NCBI GenBank assembly: GCA_963720705.1
Contig: CAVRGJ010000005.1
Location: 496,001 to 560,000 of the forward strand
Length of the DNA stretch: 64,000 nucleotides
Source of the DNA: DASWJZ01 sp963720705
GTDB taxonomy: Bacteria > Pseudomonadota > Alphaproteobacteria > Rhizobiales > Afifellaceae
Direction: 5' to 3'
Shown piece by piece: positions 9,358 through 17,819 of the stretch. A program made the translations under genes and the position numbers. The first letter of the stretch is position 1. Each line of letters begins with the position of its first letter. The notes under the pieces were generated by a model. That model searched no databases. It was not told where the DNA came from and saw only the letters and a list, made by a program, of their open reading frames with translations.

Positions 9358-10230
9358 CTATCGGCCGATTGCTGCGTCTTCCTCTTCGAGCCGTGATAGT
9401 TTTCGCGAGGATTCGATCAGAAGCCGTGTCAGCTCCTGTATGCGCGCGCGGCTCACGCTTCTTGAGACGATGAAGCAGATCGTCGCGACGCACTCGCCGC
9501 CAGGTTCCGCGACGACGGGAGCGGCAAGGCACGTCGCGTAGTCGTCAACGAGCCCGCCAATCACGCAGATGCCGCGCTCGCGCGCTGCTTTCGCCTCGCT
9601 CAGGAAGCGCGCCGGATCGATGATCTGTCCATCCTGCGTTTGGAAATCCTCCGACGGGACAAAGGTGGTGAGCTCATCGAGCGTCATGTGCGCCACAAAG
9701 AGGCGGCCCGACGCTGTCCACGGGATCGGCACAAGCACGCCGATGTCGGAGCCGATACGGAAGAGCCGCGCGCTGTTCTGCATGGCGACCACGGCGTATT
9801 TGTTCCCGATCGGCATGCAGAGCTGACAGGTCTCCCCGGTCAGCGCGGCGAGGCGGCGCACCTCCTCCTGACCCTCGCGCGGCAAAGCATGTGTGGCGAA
9901 ATAATCGTGTGCATAGAGATGCACCGCACGACCGAAATACACCTCCGAGCCGGTGCCGGCATGTTCGAGAATCTCCGCGGCAAGGAACAGGTTCACGACC
10001 TCGTAGACGGTCGAACGCGGAGCCTTGAGGCGCTTGGCGATCTGGCCGATCGAAATCGGCTGCCGCACCGCGTGGAGCAGCTGAAAGATCTCGACCGCGC
10101 GGTCGATGCTTCGGGCGCGCGCCGAAGCCGCGACCGTTGCGACACGACGGCCCTCGCCGCGCGGCGGCTTGCGGGAAGATGCCCGTGTCTGACGCTTGCG
10201 AGACTTTCGTTGCGAAAGGTCCGCTTCCAT
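9358..10230 (-). CDS. IclR-family transcriptional regulator (290 aa)
   Basis: A basic N-terminal tail precedes the winged HTH (RSIDRAVEIFQLL, ISIGQIAKRLKAPRSTVYEV, residues about 40-85). The C-terminal effector domain follows (TGETCQLCMPIGNKYAV, PWTASGRLFVAH, RERGICVIGGLVDDYATCLA AP). IclR proteins sense small aromatic or organic acids. The gene is divergent from the ABC importer, and a near-perfect 29-bp palindrome lies between them, so it probably controls both itself and the importer. Confidence 0.93.
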   Translation of the reverse strand: MEADLSQRKSRKRQTRASSRKPPRGEGRRVATVAASARARSIDRAVEIFQLLHAVRQPISIGQIAKRLKAPRSTVYEVVNLFLAAEILEHAGTGSEVYFGRAVHLYAHDYFATHALPREGQEEVRRLAALTGETCQLCMPIGNKYAVVAMQNSARLFRIGSDIGVLVPIPWTASGRLFVAHMTLDELTTFVPSEDFQTQDGQIIDPARFLSEAKAARERGICVIGGLVDDYATCLAAPVVAEPGGECVATICFIVSRSVSRARIQELTRLLIESSRKLSRLEEEDAAIGR

Positions 10231-10247
10231 TCTAACGTCCCCTATTC

Positions 10248-10276
10248 AGTATGTCGGACATCATGTCCGATATACT
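10248..10276. promoter_or_regulatory. Palindromic operator between the IclR gene and ABC importer
   Basis: The left arm AGTATGTCGGACAT and right arm ATGTCCGATATACT are inverted copies matching at 13 of 14 positions around a single central C. The site lies 18 nt before the IclR start and 23 nt before the importer start, exactly where a repressor controlling both divergent genes would bind. Confidence 0.8.
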
Positions 10277-10299
10277 GGAGAGTCAATTGGGAGGAAAGC

Positions 10300-11136
10300 A
10301 TGAGAATGATGCTGGGTTTGGCTCTTGGGGCGGCTACGATGACGCTGGCAACCGCAGGCAGCGCGTCCGCACAGGATCGGCTGCAGACGATCCTCGATCG
10401 CGGCCACATCATCGTCGGGACGGGCAGTACCAACCCGCCGTGGCATTTCAAGGACGATGCGGGAAATCTCGTTGGCTACGACGTCGACATGGGTCATCTG
10501 CTCGCCAAGGCGATCTTCGACGATCCGTCCAAGGTCGAATACGTGACGCAGTCGTCCGATTCTCGCATCCCGAACGTGCTGACCGACAAGGTCGACATCA
10601 CCTGCCAGTTCATGACCGTCACCGCCGGCCGCGCGCAGCAGGTCGATTTCACTATTCCGTATTACCGGGAAGGCGTCGGCCTGCTTTTGATGAAGAGCGG
10701 CAAGTACAAGAGCTACGCCGACCTGAGCGCCGCCGGCGATTCCGCGACGGTCTCCGTTCTACAGAACGTCTACGCGGAGGAGATGGTCCACCAGGCGCTT
10801 CCTGCCGCCAAGGTCGACCAATATGACAGCGTCGATCTCATGTACCAGGCGTTGAACTCGGGCCGCGCCGATGCCGCCGCCACCGACATGTCTTCGGCGA
10901 AGTGGTTCGTCGCGCAGAATCCGGACCAGTATATCGAAGGCGGCTATGGCTGGAACCCACAGACCTACTCATGTGCCGTGAAGAAGGGCGACATGGAGTG
11001 GCTGCATTTCGTCGACATCGTCTTCCGCGAGGCGATGACGGGCGTCGACTTCCCGACCTTCGCCGCTTCCTTCAAGAAGTGGTTCGGCGAGGAGCCGCCG
11101 GCGCCGCAAGTCGGCTTCCCCGGCGAGTTGCGCTGA
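10300..11136 (+). CDS. ABC transporter solute-binding protein, family 3 (278 aa)
   Basis: The ATG at 10300 follows GGGAGGAAAGC. A signal peptide ends near ASAQDR. The mature protein has the family-3 pattern: LDRGHIIVGTGSTNPPWHF, GNLVGYDVDMGHLLAKAIF, DITCQFMTVTAGRAQQVDFT and IPYYREGVGLL. This family binds polar amino acids and related organic ions in the periplasm. It heads an operon with two permeases and an ATPase. The substrate is unknown; the neighbouring CnbZ-like enzyme suggests an aminoaromatic or amino-acid-like compound. Confidence 0.92.
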   Translation: MRMMLGLALGAATMTLATAGSASAQDRLQTILDRGHIIVGTGSTNPPWHFKDDAGNLVGYDVDMGHLLAKAIFDDPSKVEYVTQSSDSRIPNVLTDKVDITCQFMTVTAGRAQQVDFTIPYYREGVGLLLMKSGKYKSYADLSAAGDSATVSVLQNVYAEEMVHQALPAAKVDQYDSVDLMYQALNSGRADAAATDMSSAKWFVAQNPDQYIEGGYGWNPQTYSCAVKKGDMEWLHFVDIVFREAMTGVDFPTFAASFKKWFGEEPPAPQVGFPGELR

Positions 11137-11162
11137 TCGCGTAACGGACGCAGCCTGACTAC

Positions 11163-11822
11163 ATGGGCTATGTCCTTAATTTCGGTCCGGTCCAGCGCGG
11201 TCTCGACGATCTTCTATCGGGGCTGGCGCTGGGCCTCGGCATGGGCCTCTTCGGCCTCGCCGTCGGCTCATTGATCGGCATCGTCGCGGCCTACGCCGCT
11301 ATCTACGGGGGCCGCCCGGCCCGCATCGTTGTCGGCGGCTATGTCGGCCTGATCCGCAACGTACCAATCCTTGTGCTGGCGCTTTTCGCCTTCTTCGCCC
11401 TTCCCGGCTACGGCATCCGCTTCAGCAACACCACGACCTTCGCCGTTGTGCTCGCGATCTACGGCGGCGCCTACCTGACCGAATCGTTTCGCGCCGCGAT
11501 CCAGATCATCCCTCGCGGCACCATCGAGGCGGCGCAATCGATCGGGCTCACAGGCACCGGCGTCGCCGTCTGGGTGGTACTCCCCATCGCGCTTCGCAAC
11601 GCGCTGCCGAGCCTCGGCAACAATTTCATCTCGCTCTTCAAGGACACGTCAATCGCCGCGGTGATCGCAGTACCGGAGCTGACCTTCCAGGCGCGCAAGA
11701 TCAACAACGAGAGCTTCCGCGTCATAGAAGTCTGGCTCGTCGCAAGCTTCATCTATGTCGCCGCCTGCGCGCTGATTGCTTTTGCGCTGCGGCGGCTCGA
11801 AGCGTTCTTTCCGCGATTCTGA
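11163..11822 (+). CDS. Polar amino-acid-type ABC permease 1 (219 aa)
   Basis: An integral membrane protein with about five hydrophobic segments. The EAA loop that contacts the ATPase is clear: TIEAAQSIGLTGTGVAVWVV then LPIALRNALPS near residues 120-150. The length is normal for HisM/GlnP-type permeases. It follows the binding protein by 26 nt and precedes the second permease by 9 nt. Confidence 0.93.
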   Translation: MGYVLNFGPVQRGLDDLLSGLALGLGMGLFGLAVGSLIGIVAAYAAIYGGRPARIVVGGYVGLIRNVPILVLALFAFFALPGYGIRFSNTTTFAVVLAIYGGAYLTESFRAAIQIIPRGTIEAAQSIGLTGTGVAVWVVLPIALRNALPSLGNNFISLFKDTSIAAVIAVPELTFQARKINNESFRVIEVWLVASFIYVAACALIAFALRRLEAFFPRF

Positions 11823-11831
11823 AGACACAAG

Positions 11832-12485
11832 ATGGAACGCTTCCTCACCGTCCTGAATTCGGCATTGGATGCTCTCGTCGCGGCTTTTGCCATGACGGTC
11901 GGAATTTCGGCGGTTTCAGTCATCGCAGGCGTCCTCCTCGGGATGCTGATCGGCCTGGCGCTCACTTATGGCGGCCGCATTCTTGCGCTGCCGTTCCGCG
12001 CCCTCGTGGACATCGTCCGCGGCACGCCTGTACTCGTTCTGATCCTGGCGAGCTACTACATGCCGGCGGGGCTCGGCGTGAGTCCCGGCCCGGTCCAGGC
12101 AGGCATCGCCGCGCTCACGATCTTCTGCGCGGCGCACACGGCGGAGACACTGCGCGGCGCGCTGATCGCCATCCCCTTTGCGCAAACCGATGCGGCGCGC
12201 GCGATCGGGCTCAGGTTCGGCCAGATGCTTGTCTACGTGCTTCTCCCGCAAGCCATGCGGCAGATCACGCCGAACCTCGTCAACACGGCTGTGGAGATTG
12301 TCAAAGCGTCGTCGCTGCTTTCGGCGATTGGCGTCGGAGAGCTGCTCCTCACGACCCAGGAGATCATCGGCCGCTCGTTCCTGACGATGCAGTTCTATGC
12401 GCTCGTCGGTGCGCTTTACCTTGTCATCAATCTCGGCATCGGCGCCGGTGGCTGGTGGCTTGAGCACCGGTTCCGGCTACGCTGA
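11832..12485 (+). CDS. Polar amino-acid-type ABC permease 2 (217 aa)
   Basis: The second half of the membrane channel. The EAA loop reads QTDAARAIGLRFGQMLVYVL then LPQAMRQITPN. Hydrophobic segments match the first permease in layout, as expected for a heterodimeric HisQM-type channel. It ends 7 nt before the ATPase start. Confidence 0.93.
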   Translation: MERFLTVLNSALDALVAAFAMTVGISAVSVIAGVLLGMLIGLALTYGGRILALPFRALVDIVRGTPVLVLILASYYMPAGLGVSPGPVQAGIAALTIFCAAHTAETLRGALIAIPFAQTDAARAIGLRFGQMLVYVLLPQAMRQITPNLVNTAVEIVKASSLLSAIGVGELLLTTQEIIGRSFLTMQFYALVGALYLVINLGIGAGGWWLEHRFRLR

Positions 12486-12492
12486 GGCGACG

Positions 12493-13257
12493 ATGGACGC
12501 GATCCTGACGATCAAGGGACTGGAGAAATCCTTCGGCGAACACCGCATTCTCTCTGGCGTGGCGTTCAACGTCTTTCCCGGCGACGTCGCCTCTATCATC
12601 GGCGCGAGCGGCTCCGGGAAGACGACACTTCTTAGATGCATCGATCTCCTCGAAGAGTTTCAGAACGGTGAGATCCGGCTCGACGGCGAACTCCTTGGCT
12701 ACCACGCGGGCAATGGCGCCCGCCGCCGTCTTTCTGGACGCGAGCTTGCGCGCCAGCGCTCCCGGATCGGCATGGTCTTTCAGAGCTACAATCTCTTCCC
12801 GCACCTGACCGCGCAACGAAACGTGATGCTCGGCCTGACTAAGGTACGCGGTCTCCCCGTTGCCGAGGCAAAGAAGCGCGCGGAAGAATGGTTGGAACGC
12901 GTCGGGCTCGCGGATCGAGCCGCTCATTATCCCTCGGCGCTCTCGGGCGGCCAACAGCAGCGCGTGGCGATTGCGCGGGCGCTGGCGATGGAGCCGCGGC
13001 TTCTGCTGCTCGATGAGGTTACCTCCGCGCTCGACCCGGAACTCGTCCAGGAGGTGCTCCTCACCATTCGCTCGCTCGCGGAAGCGGGCACGACCATGCT
13101 GATCGTCACACACGAGATGCGCTTCGCGCGTCAGGTTTCGACACGCACCGTCTTCATGGATGCGGGCGCGATCGTCGAGGAGGGTAAGCCGGACGATTTC
13201 TTCGGAGCGCCGCGCACACAGCGGCTCAAGGATTTTCTTGCCAACGTTTCGCGCTGA
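12493..13257 (+). CDS. Polar amino-acid-type ABC ATPase (254 aa)
   Basis: The Walker A motif GASGSGKTT, signature LSGGQQQRVAIARAL, Walker B LLLLDEVTSALD and H-loop THE are all intact. Length and sequence fit the GlnQ/HisP group. The ATG at 12493 lies just after the permease stop. It completes a four-gene importer under the IclR operator. Confidence 0.95.
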   Translation: MDAILTIKGLEKSFGEHRILSGVAFNVFPGDVASIIGASGSGKTTLLRCIDLLEEFQNGEIRLDGELLGYHAGNGARRRLSGRELARQRSRIGMVFQSYNLFPHLTAQRNVMLGLTKVRGLPVAEAKKRAEEWLERVGLADRAAHYPSALSGGQQQRVAIARALAMEPRLLLLDEVTSALDPELVQEVLLTIRSLAEAGTTMLIVTHEMRFARQVSTRTVFMDAGAIVEEGKPDDFFGAPRTQRLKDFLANVSR

Positions 13258-13289
13258 CGCGAATTGGCACGAGGTGTCGAGGAAAAACG

Positions 13290-13317
13290 GTGGGCGTGAC
13301 AGGGATCGAACCTGAGA
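13290..13317 (-). repeat. tRNA 3'-end fragment (tRNA-Val-like), likely attachment-site scar
   Basis: The minus strand reads CAGGTTCGATCCCTGTCACG then CCCACC, the T-arm and acceptor 3' strand of a tRNA. From memory it best fits alphaproteobacterial tRNA-Val(GAC). The 5' half (expected GGGCGTG start) is absent, and the T-stem loses its pairing at the break. Short 3' tRNA pieces are what an integrative element leaves at one end of its insertion. Confidence 0.7.
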
Positions 13318-13415
13318 GAACAAACAGACCGCGCCGGAAATAGGCGGGAAGCTCAGGAACTGATTACTCCCTGTCGGCGAGTGGCGACGCTCTGCTCCGT
13401 TGGCGGTCACGAATC

Positions 13416-13432
13416 TTGGTCCGCTGGACCAA
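13416..13432. promoter_or_regulatory. GntR-type palindrome without a nearby regulator
   Basis: TTGGTCC and GGACCAA form perfect 7-bp arms around GCT. The TGGTC/GACCA core is typical of operators of the FadR subfamily of GntR regulators. No regulator or intact target gene is adjacent, so it may be an orphan or a chance palindrome. Confidence 0.35.
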
Positions 13433-13498
13433 ATCGCGACGTTGGCTGGTGAGCATGCCCCCGACCTTGGACCGGGCCTGGCCGGAAAAAATTCCGCA

Positions 13499-13882
13499 TC
13501 ATCTGACGGCGAGCTGGCCGGGGGTGCCGACCGAGAGATGAAGCAGTGCAGGCACTTGGTTGCCGATCGCGCTATGCGGCCGGACCGTGTTGTAGTCTCT
13601 CCGCCAAGCCTCGCATTTTCGGCGTGCCTCGTCGACGCTCAGGAACCAGTTGGCGTTCAGGCATTCGGCTCGGAACTTGCCGTTCAGGGACTCGCTATAC
13701 GCATTGTCGGTGGGCTTGCCTGGCCGGGAGAAGTCGAGCGTAACGCCGCGCTGATAGGCCGACAGGTCCACTTCCTTGCTGATGAAACTCCGGGCCGCTG
13801 TCGAGCCGGCCGTATTCGGCGCCCGGCAACTTGATCCCGAGCGCCTTCGCGGCCCAACTTGAACCAACCCAAAAGGTCGCAT
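13499..13882 (-). pseudogene. IS3-family transposase (orfB) C-terminal remnant
   Basis: Blocks VDLSAYQRGVTLDFSRPGKP, TDNAYSESLNGKFRAECLNA, NWFLSVDEARRKCEAWRRDY and NTVRPHSAIG are the second half of an IS3-type integrase core including its catalytic Glu. RLDSGPEF, which belongs just upstream, is in another frame, so the copy is frameshifted and lacks its N-terminal half. Confidence 0.85.
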
Positions 13883-13927
13883 GACGGATCTCGCCCCCCA
13901 CCTTGGATAGACGCGTCACGCAAATCG

Positions 13928-14221
13928 CTACCAACGTCTCCCCCAGTTCCCTCTCCACCCGCCTCTGCGACGAACGAGCCCGATGATCAACAACAGGATC
14001 ACCGCCCCGATTGTGGCATTGACGATCGCCGCAACAATGCCAGCGCCAAGATGGATGCTGAGTTGAGGAAGCAGCCAGCTACCGATGAAGGCGCCGATGA
14101 TTCCGATGATGAGATCGCCGACGATTCCAAACCCGGTGCCTCGCACGATTTGGCCCGCCAGCCATCCGGCGATAAGCCCGACAACCAGGATGATCAGCAA
14201 GCTTTGAGCTGATATGTGCAC
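13928..14221 (-). CDS. GlsB/YeaQ/YmgE-family membrane protein (97 aa)
   Basis: The GTG at 14221 follows GGAGGCTACGAG, a strong ribosome site. A longer in-frame ATG start at 14293 lacks one. Three hydrophobic segments with glycine-rich motifs (VVGLIAGWLAGQIVRGTGFG, IVGDLIIGIIGAFIGSWLLP) are characteristic of this transglycosylase-associated or stress-related small membrane family. Function is not established. Confidence 0.88.
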   Translation of the reverse strand: MHISAQSLLIILVVGLIAGWLAGQIVRGTGFGIVGDLIIGIIGAFIGSWLLPQLSIHLGAGIVAAIVNATIGAVILLLIIGLVRRRGGWRGNWGRRW

Positions 14222-14717
14222 CCTCGTAGCCTCCAGATATGTCGATAAAATACCGGGGCGCTTCCGTCGGGCGAAACTGCCGGCATTGTGCAATTGCCCC
14301 TTCTCTCTTTAGCCTATCTTAGCACCGGTTCAAAACAGAGCTTCAACAGTGGCTATTGGAAGAGACCGCTAGGTCCGGAAAGGGTCAACTACCCTTGCGC
14401 GCACCCGAGCGGGCGTGGCCGCGGTTCGCTCGCGTGGAGCAGGGGGTGGGTGACAAGGCAGACGCTTATTATGATCAGCACTTCTACCAGCGGATCGAGG
14501 CGATGTACCTGCCCTATCTAAAACGGGAGTTCTGTTCCTTGAATGCGTCGACCAATGCCAAGCTCTCTGCCAGAGAAAGATGATCTGCGGCTCTGCAACT
14601 GTCGGGCTTTTTCGTGTCCCTCGCGAAGCGTCCCTTGCCTTCTTGCTCGCACCTGGGCGTGACCATCTCCGCTTGTGCTGATACAACCATGACAGAGGAG
14701 TGGGTGGAGGACTTATC
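14222..14717. other. Region without a supported gene
   Basis: Several short frames overlap here, but none shows a recognisable domain or good start. It may contain decayed sequence between two small genes. Confidence 0.3.
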
Positions 14718-14933
14718 ATGCCGATGGACGACGGTTGGTACATCTGGGTGGAGGATGATGGTGGACCGCGTTTGTTCGTTGTCGCGGAACCCGACCTCGA
14801 CCTTGCCAAGGTAAGCGTCCGCAAGAAGTTGGGTGACAACCGGGACATCGTCACCTTCTCACCCATGGCGGGCGCGTCGCTCGACAACCTGAGAATTTCA
14901 CCAGGCTCGGTCAAGGAGTTTGCGTCGCTATGA
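14718..14933 (+). CDS. Small hypothetical protein (71 aa)
   Basis: The ATG at 14718 follows GGAGGACTTATC. The short acidic protein begins MPMDDGWYIWVEDDGGPRLF and has a beta-rich look. No family is recognised. Acceptance rests on the ribosome site and start context. Confidence 0.5.
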   Translation: MPMDDGWYIWVEDDGGPRLFVVAEPDLDLAKVSVRKKLGDNRDIVTFSPMAGASLDNLRISPGSVKEFASL

Positions 14934-15225
14934 GCAAGGTTGGGACGTCCCGCGCGGGCAATGCTGATCGGTGTGGTCATCGCCTGTCAACCGAACCGGC
15001 AGCAGGCCAGACGCAGTCCGGTGGCACTGAAGTGCAGCATGCAGTGAGCGCGCGCGATTCGGCCAAACCGGGGCAAGGACGATAGCATTTAGCTTGTCTA
15101 AGACAGACCCCGGCCCGTGCGATAGTGCAGGCCATCGTCCCGCTTACCCTGCCGCGAGCAGAACCAAATTCGGGATGCCGGGTTAATTTCAAGCATAAGC
15201 AACGCTGGGGAACTGGGGAAAACGC

Positions 15226-16014
15226 ATGCCGGATCTTTCTGGGAAGGTGGCGATCGTCACGGGTGGGGCGACCTTGATCGGCGAGGCGGTCGTCAAGGCG
15301 TTCGCCGATGCCGGCGCAAGAGTGGTGATCGCCGACATCAACGAAAAGGGCGGGACGGCGGTCGCTGGGCGCGTCGGTGATGCTGTGCGCTTCCAAAGAA
15401 CCGATCTGCGCCAGGATGGCGACGTCAAGGCGCTGGTCGATGAGACAATCAAGATGGACGGTCGCATCGACTATTTGGTCAATGTCGCCTGCACCTATCT
15501 CGACAACGGCGCCGACTCGACGCGCGCGGAGTGGCTGGAAGCCTTCGACACCAACGTGGTCGGCTCCGTCATGCTGATGCAGGCGGCCCGCCCGCATCTG
15601 GCCAAGGCGAAGGGAGCGATCGTTAATTTCGGCTCGATCTCCTCGCGTGTGGCTCAGACCGGGCGCTGGCTCTATCCGGTCTCAAAGGCCGCGATCCTTC
15701 AGCTCACCCGCAACCAGGCGATGGACCTCGCCCCGGACGGAATCCGCGTCAACGCAGTGTCGCCAGGATGGACCTGGAGCGCGATTATGGTCGAGCTCAC
15801 CAAGAACAACCGCGAAAAGACCGATAGGGTCGCCGCGCCCTTCCATCTCGCCGGCAGAGTCGGCGATCCGGAGGAGATCGCCAACGCGGTCGTGTTCCTG
15901 TGCTCTAACGAGGCCTCCTTCATCAACGGCACGGATATCCGCGTCGACGGCGGCTACACGGCGATGGGCCCGGAAAGGGCGGATGCCGCCATTCCGCTGC
16001 TGATGGAAGACTGA
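15226..16014 (+). CDS. Short-chain dehydrogenase/reductase (262 aa)
   Basis: A classical SDR: nucleotide-binding TGGATLIGEAV near residue 12, catalytic Ser in SISSRV with YPVSK (Tyr/Lys), NAVSPGW after the fold and FINGTDIRVDGGYTAMG at the end. The glycine motif is TGxxxxIG rather than TGxxxGIG, and NNAG is replaced by NVAC, so cofactor binding may be slightly altered. It precedes the StyA-like monooxygenase and could act on its product. Confidence 0.88.
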   Translation: MPDLSGKVAIVTGGATLIGEAVVKAFADAGARVVIADINEKGGTAVAGRVGDAVRFQRTDLRQDGDVKALVDETIKMDGRIDYLVNVACTYLDNGADSTRAEWLEAFDTNVVGSVMLMQAARPHLAKAKGAIVNFGSISSRVAQTGRWLYPVSKAAILQLTRNQAMDLAPDGIRVNAVSPGWTWSAIMVELTKNNREKTDRVAAPFHLAGRVGDPEEIANAVVFLCSNEASFINGTDIRVDGGYTAMGPERADAAIPLLMED

Positions 16015-16056
16015 CGAAGGGTTCAAGTCGCCCGGGGTGCGGCCTCAGCTCCTGTT

Positions 16057-16088
16057 CCGCTCATACCCGCCTGCGCGGGTATGAGCGG
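16057..16088. repeat. Perfect 14-bp hairpin between SDR and monooxygenase genes
   Basis: CCGCTCATACCCGC and GCGGGTATGAGCGG form perfect arms around CTGC. There is no T-run, so it is either a weak bidirectional terminator, an mRNA-stabilising stem or a REP-like repeat unit. Confidence 0.7.
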
Positions 16089-16165
16089 GGGAGAGGCGCA
16101 GGCCTCGGCACAAATCTGAAATGATCGCTTGCTTACGAGCGGCTCGATTTAGGGAGTACACGACA

Positions 16166-17410
16166 ATGACAAACGGCAAGCGCAACGTGACAATCGTCGG
16201 CGGCGGCCAATCTGGGCTGCAACTGGCGCTCGGGCTCTTGAAGGGCGGTGGCTACGACGTACGTGTCGTGCAGAACCGCACCGGCGACGAGATCGGCAAG
16301 GGTAGGGTTATGTCGAGCCAGTGCATGTTCGACAACGCACTGCAGAATGAGCGCGATCTCGGCATCAACTACTGGGAGGACCAGTGCCCGACGGTCGATT
16401 CGATCAATTTCACCGTGCCGGCGCCCGACGGCTCCGGCGCAAAGGCGATCGACTGGAACGGGAAGCTCGACCGCTACGCCCAGAGCGTCGACCAGCGGGT
16501 CAAGTTTCCCGGCTGGATGAAAGCGGTCGAGGAGCGCGGCGGAACGCTGGAGATCCATGACGCGAGCGTCGACGATCTGGAGCGTTATGCCCGCGAAAGC
16601 GACCTCGTTGTGGTCGCCGCCGGCAAGGGCGAGATCGCGGGCATCTTCGCCCGCGACGACCAGAAATCGGTGTTTGACAAGCCGCAACGGGCGCTCGCGC
16701 TCACCTACGTGACTGGCATGACGCCGCGCCCCGAGCATTCGGCTGTGTGCTTCAACCTGATCCCGACGGTCGGCGAATATTTCGTGTTTCCGGCGCTGAC
16801 CACGAATGGGCCGTGCGAGATCATGGTGTTCGAGGGCATCCCGGGCGGGCCGATGGACTGCTGGGCCGAAGCGACCTCGCCCGAGCAGCACCTGGAGAAA
16901 TCGAAATGGATCCTGGACACATTTCTGCCCTGGGAGGGGGAGCGGTGCCGCAACATCACGCTGACAGACGCCAACGGCGTGCTCGTCGGCCGTTTTCCCC
17001 CGACCGTGCGCCACCCCGTCGGCCGACTGCCGTCGGGTAGCGCGGTGATGGGTATGGGCGACGTGGTGGTGCTCAACGACCCGATCACCGGTCAGGGCTC
17101 CAACAACGCCTCGAAATGCTCCAAAGTCTATACGGATGCGATCTTCGCGCGGGGCGATCAGGGTTTCGACGAAGCTTGGATGCAAGCGACGTTCGATACC
17201 TATTGGGACTATGCCCAGTGGGTCGCCGGCTGGACCAACGCGCTGCTCACGCCCCCGCCACCGCATGTTCTGCAGATCATGGGCGCGGCCCAGCAGTTCC
17301 CGGCGCTAGCCAAACGGATCGCCAACGGTTTCGACGACCCCACCGACTTCTTCCCGTGGTTCGCCGTGCCGGAAGAGGCGGACGCCTATCTGAAGCAACT
17401 CGCTGCTTGA
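16166..17410 (+). CDS. StyA-like styrene/indole flavin monooxygenase (414 aa)
   Basis: The ATG at 16166 follows AGGGAGTACACGACA. The N-terminal VTIVGGGQSGLQLALGL is an FAD Rossmann motif. RVMSSQCMFDNALQ, FVFPALTT, VGRFPPTVRHPVGRLPSG and GDVVVLNDPITGQGSNNASK match two-component StyA-type enzymes, which epoxidise styrene-like or indole-like substrates using FADH2 from a reductase (StyB). No StyB-type reductase is present in the window, so reduced flavin must come from elsewhere. It probably forms a transcription unit with the upstream SDR. Confidence 0.85.
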   Translation: MTNGKRNVTIVGGGQSGLQLALGLLKGGGYDVRVVQNRTGDEIGKGRVMSSQCMFDNALQNERDLGINYWEDQCPTVDSINFTVPAPDGSGAKAIDWNGKLDRYAQSVDQRVKFPGWMKAVEERGGTLEIHDASVDDLERYARESDLVVVAAGKGEIAGIFARDDQKSVFDKPQRALALTYVTGMTPRPEHSAVCFNLIPTVGEYFVFPALTTNGPCEIMVFEGIPGGPMDCWAEATSPEQHLEKSKWILDTFLPWEGERCRNITLTDANGVLVGRFPPTVRHPVGRLPSGSAVMGMGDVVVLNDPITGQGSNNASKCSKVYTDAIFARGDQGFDEAWMQATFDTYWDYAQWVAGWTNALLTPPPPHVLQIMGAAQQFPALAKRIANGFDDPTDFFPWFAVPEEADAYLKQLAA

Positions 17411-17439
17411 TCGGGTAACCGTGGCCGGACCGGACGAAT

Positions 17440-17745
17440 GTGCCGGCGCTCCCGGCACGCCACTCAGAAAGCAGACCAGCGCGGCCGCATCCCCAACGCC
17501 GTCTCCATCAGCGAACGACCGGCATCGGTTGAGGATCGGGCCGTGCCTGGTCACTGGGAAGGCGACCTGCTGTGCGGATCGAAGAACAGCTTCATCGTGA
17601 CCCTGGTCGAGCGTCACTCGCGTTATGTGATGCTCGCCAAGGTCCCAAATAGGGCACCCAAACCGTGGTCAATGCATCGATCCGGCAGGCTCGGAAACTG
17701 CCGGATAAACTCTACAAATCGCTGACCTGGGACCGCGGGAGACCG
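17440..17745 (+). pseudogene. IS30-family transposase fragment
   Basis: RGRIPNAVSISERPASVEDR, AVPGHWEGDLLCGSKNSFIV and TLVERHSRYVMLAKVP are the start of the IS30-type DDE domain. Homology resumes in another frame as LPDKLYKSLTWDRG after a frameshift near 17660 and then ends. Neither N-terminal HTH nor C-terminus remains. Confidence 0.85.
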
Positions 17746-17819
17746 ATGGCTGCCATGCGAAGCGTGACTTGAATGCGAACGGTGCGCTGCGAGATTGTAC
17801 AGCAGGAAAGGATTGGCGC

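Noticed and set aside
9640..10299. Long N-terminal extension of the family-3 binding protein
   Set aside because: It runs antisense to the IclR gene; the real start with GGGAGG and signal peptide is at 10300.
13258..13380. Possible intact tRNA gene
   Set aside because: Only the 3' end is present; no 5' acceptor strand, D-arm or anticodon arm can be found upstream.
16133..17266. Minus-strand open frame opposite the StyA-like gene
   Set aside because: Antisense shadow of a well-conserved flavoprotein.
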